Notes under the pieces: model-generated | The model's input: only the letters and a program-made list of their open reading frames with translations | Databases searched by the model: none | What the model was told of the DNA's origin: nothing | Shown: positions 44,534 to 46,099 of the stretch, piece after piece | Layout: each line of letters begins with the position of its first letter | Position numbering within the stretch: the stretch's first letter is position 1 | NCBI GenBank assembly: GCA_035570275.1 | Contig: DATMNI010000224.1 | Location: forward strand, 1 to 46,099 | Direction of reading: 5' to 3' | Length of the DNA stretch: 46,099 nt | Source: DATMNI01 sp035570275 | GTDB taxonomy: Bacteria; Acidobacteriota; Terriglobia; Bryobacterales; Bryobacteraceae | Program-made: the position numbers and the translations under genes

Positions 44534-46099
44534 ATGCCGACTATCCCAGAACTCTTGGACGGGCACGTGACACTGGAAGTGGAGTGCCTGGATCGTCTCT
44601 ACCTCAATGGATATATCGGCCAACTGGCCACCGGAGGCGGACTATGCATGTGCCTGCGCGGCCAACTCCAAAAGCCGGTTCCCTCGCCGGCCGTTCTGGG
44701 CCAGATCTCCGAGAAGTTCCGCGAGTCGGTGAAGACGCTGGCCGAGCGGGACGACGTACCGATTTACCAGTTCAACCACAAAGAGCGGAAAGACGACATC
44801 GCCAACCAATTCCGCCAGCAGCGGCCCGTATGCGACGGCATTGTCTTCATCGGGGTGGCGCAGGAGAAGGCCCAGGCTTTCAACGGGAAGAAGGTCAACG
44901 GGCAGTTCCAGTTCGAGCGGGACAAGACGGTCTACGTCAATCACTACTATTTCTACATCGATGACGCGGACTTCGGTCCGCTGTTCATCAAAGTGTGCAG
45001 CTACGCGCCCTGGAGCACGAAGCTGTGCCTGAACGGGCACGAATGGGCCAAACGGCAACTGGCGAAGAAGAAGATTGCCTACGAGTCCTTGGATAACGGA
45101 TTTCTGTCCTGCGCCGAGCCCGGCAAACTACAGCAGATCTGTGACTCCCTGGGACCGGAGGATATCGACCGGGTGTTCCGCAAGTGGTTGCAGCGGATTC
45201 CGCTTCCGCTGCGGCCCCAAGACCGGGAGGCCGGCTACGACTGGGACTTGTCGATCTGGCAAATGGAAGTCAGCTTGACGCAGGTCTTCGACCGTCCCTT
45301 GCGTGGGCGTGAGTTCTTCGAAGAAATCATTCGCGACAATCTGGATCTGGGGCGGCCAGACCGGGTGCAGTTGATTTTCGATCGGGTGGTGACGAAGAAA
45401 ACACCCGGCGAGTTTCGGACGCGCGTGATCCAGGACGGTGTGCATCCGAGCCTACACATTGATTACAAGGACTTCGATTTAAAGCAGTACTTCAAAGAAG
45501 GACGCGCCTGCCGGACCGAAGGAACGTTTCGAAACCCCAAGGATTTTGGAGTGAACAAGGGCTTGGCCAATCTGCCGTACTTGCAGAAGATCGGACGGCA
45601 GATCAATCGGCGCTTGCTGGAAGTCGAACGCGTCAGCCACAACAGCGGCTTGAGCGGCGACAGCATCCAACGAGTGGTGCAACCCACCGTGACCGAAGAT
45701 GGTAAAAAGGCGCCGGGACTGAAGTTCGGCCAACCGCGGGTGATGGCGCTGCTGCTGGCGCTGACGATGTTTCACCATCTCATCGATGGCTTTGGCAATC
45801 ACGATCTCAGGCAACAGGTGGCGGATCTGCTGGGCGTGACGTTGGCCCAATACACACCCCACCAGATGACCTATGATCTGCGGCGGCTCCGGCTGAAGGG
45901 CCTGATTTACCGTCCACCGAAAACCAATCGCTACTTCGTCACCCCGTACGGCTGGAAGGTTGCCCGGCTGTTCTCGCGCCTGGATGCCCGCGTTTTCCGG
46001 CCGGCCATGGCCATGTTCACCGCCAAGGATGCCGTTCTACCGTTCCCACTGCGTCAGGCGCTGGACCGCACCGATGCGCAACTCGATTTGCTGATCTAC
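44534..46099 (+). CDS. Large unrecognised protein with C-terminal winged helix, 3' cut by window
   Basis: At least 522 residues from ATG 44534, open to the window end. The N-terminal part contains CLDRLYLNGYIGQL and CLRGQLQKPVPSPAVLGQIS. Next come VNHYYFYIDDADFGPLFIKV and YAPWSTKLCLNGHEWAKRQL. The middle part has RPDRVQLIFDRVVTKKTPGE and HIDYKDFDLKQYFKEGRACR. Residues about 410-480 look like a winged helix (HQMTYDLRRLRLKGLIYRPP and PYGWKVARLF). I recognise no catalytic motif and no named family. The length, DNA-binding-like end and position beside the inverted-repeat cassette raise the possibility of a mobile-element protein, but this is inference. No signal peptide. Confidence 0.8.
   Translation, partial: MPTIPELLDGHVTLEVECLDRLYLNGYIGQLATGGGLCMCLRGQLQKPVPSPAVLGQISEKFRESVKTLAERDDVPIYQFNHKERKDDIANQFRQQRPVCDGIVFIGVAQEKAQAFNGKKVNGQFQFERDKTVYVNHYYFYIDDADFGPLFIKVCSYAPWSTKLCLNGHEWAKRQLAKKKIAYESLDNGFLSCAEPGKLQQICDSLGPEDIDRVFRKWLQRIPLPLRPQDREAGYDWDLSIWQMEVSLTQVFDRPLRGREFFEEIIRDNLDLGRPDRVQLIFDRVVTKKTPGEFRTRVIQDGVHPSLHIDYKDFDLKQYFKEGRACRTEGTFRNPKDFGVNKGLANLPYLQKIGRQINRRLLEVERVSHNSGLSGDSIQRVVQPTVTEDGKKAPGLKFGQPRVMALLLALTMFHHLIDGFGNHDLRQQVADLLGVTLAQYTPHQMTYDLRRLRLKGLIYRPPKTNRYFVTPYGWKVARLFSRLDARVFRPAMAMFTAKDAVLPFPLRQALDRTDAQLDLLIY

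Overview
The window looks like a chromosomal segment from a GC-rich soil-type Acidobacteriota, probably near Solibacter/Bryobacterales. This is inferred from gene content, not from a marker-gene comparison. The supporting families are two long MacB/FtsX-type permeases of the ADOP kind, a secreted protein with the VWFA-related acidobacterial domain, secreted M14 and amidohydrolase enzymes, a Tat-exported Gfo/Idh oxidoreductase, and short lineage-type zinc-ribbon and TPR proteins. I see no tRNA, rRNA, CRISPR array, prophage or classical insertion sequence.

Layout. 1-1138 (-): a PLP-dependent group II decarboxylase cut by the window edge. 1767-8080 (+): an efflux cluster with membrane-fusion adaptor, ABC ATPase, DUF4097-like surface protein, ADOP permease and a second ABC ATPase. 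8111-8807 (-): a PIN toxin / ribbon-helix-helix antitoxin pair whose antitoxin start sits in a pentanucleotide repeat. 9064-12539 (-): a TPR protein translationally coupled to a zinc-finger/LamG-like protein. 12777-15014 (+): a TonB-C protein with an unusual N-terminal domain. 15102-18081 (-): HIT protein and a second ADOP permease. 18267-20193 (+): tatA-tatC and a small basic protein. 20303-28826: methyltransferase, four-motif cytochrome c, HExxH protein, lipocalin-like secreted protein, M14 carboxypeptidase, small hypotheticals, amidohydrolase and a zinc-ribbon protein. 29532-33515: a two-gene sugar-type ABC importer without a binding protein, convergent with a Tat-signal oxidoreductase. 33982-37891: TPR, FecR-like and VWA proteins. 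38897-39420 (-): rpmE, preceded by a self-contained structured-RNA locus. 39535-43916: alpha/beta hydrolase, MFS transporter, DacB and an FmdB-type zinc ribbon. 43963-44431: a GxxExxY (PD-(D/E)XK-like) gene with a frameshift, bounded by 30-bp inverted repeats. 44534-46099 (+): a large unrecognised winged-helix protein running off the end.

The genes mostly serve the envelope: export (Tat, MacAB-like), energy coupling (TonB), cell-wall trimming (DacB), and secreted hydrolases and redox proteins. The Tat genes and the Tat-signal oxidoreductase in one window are consistent with an active Tat route.

The most interesting material is small: (1) the 460-bp inverted-repeat-bounded GxxExxY cassette; (2) a ~240-nt stand-alone transcription unit upstream of rpmE whose 5' end can pair over 15 nt with the 16S rRNA 3' end and which holds a 14-residue ORF; (3) a family of heptanucleotide-phased repeats at gene ends that also entered the dacB signal-peptide region; (4) recurrent 18-bp tandem duplications inside and beside genes.
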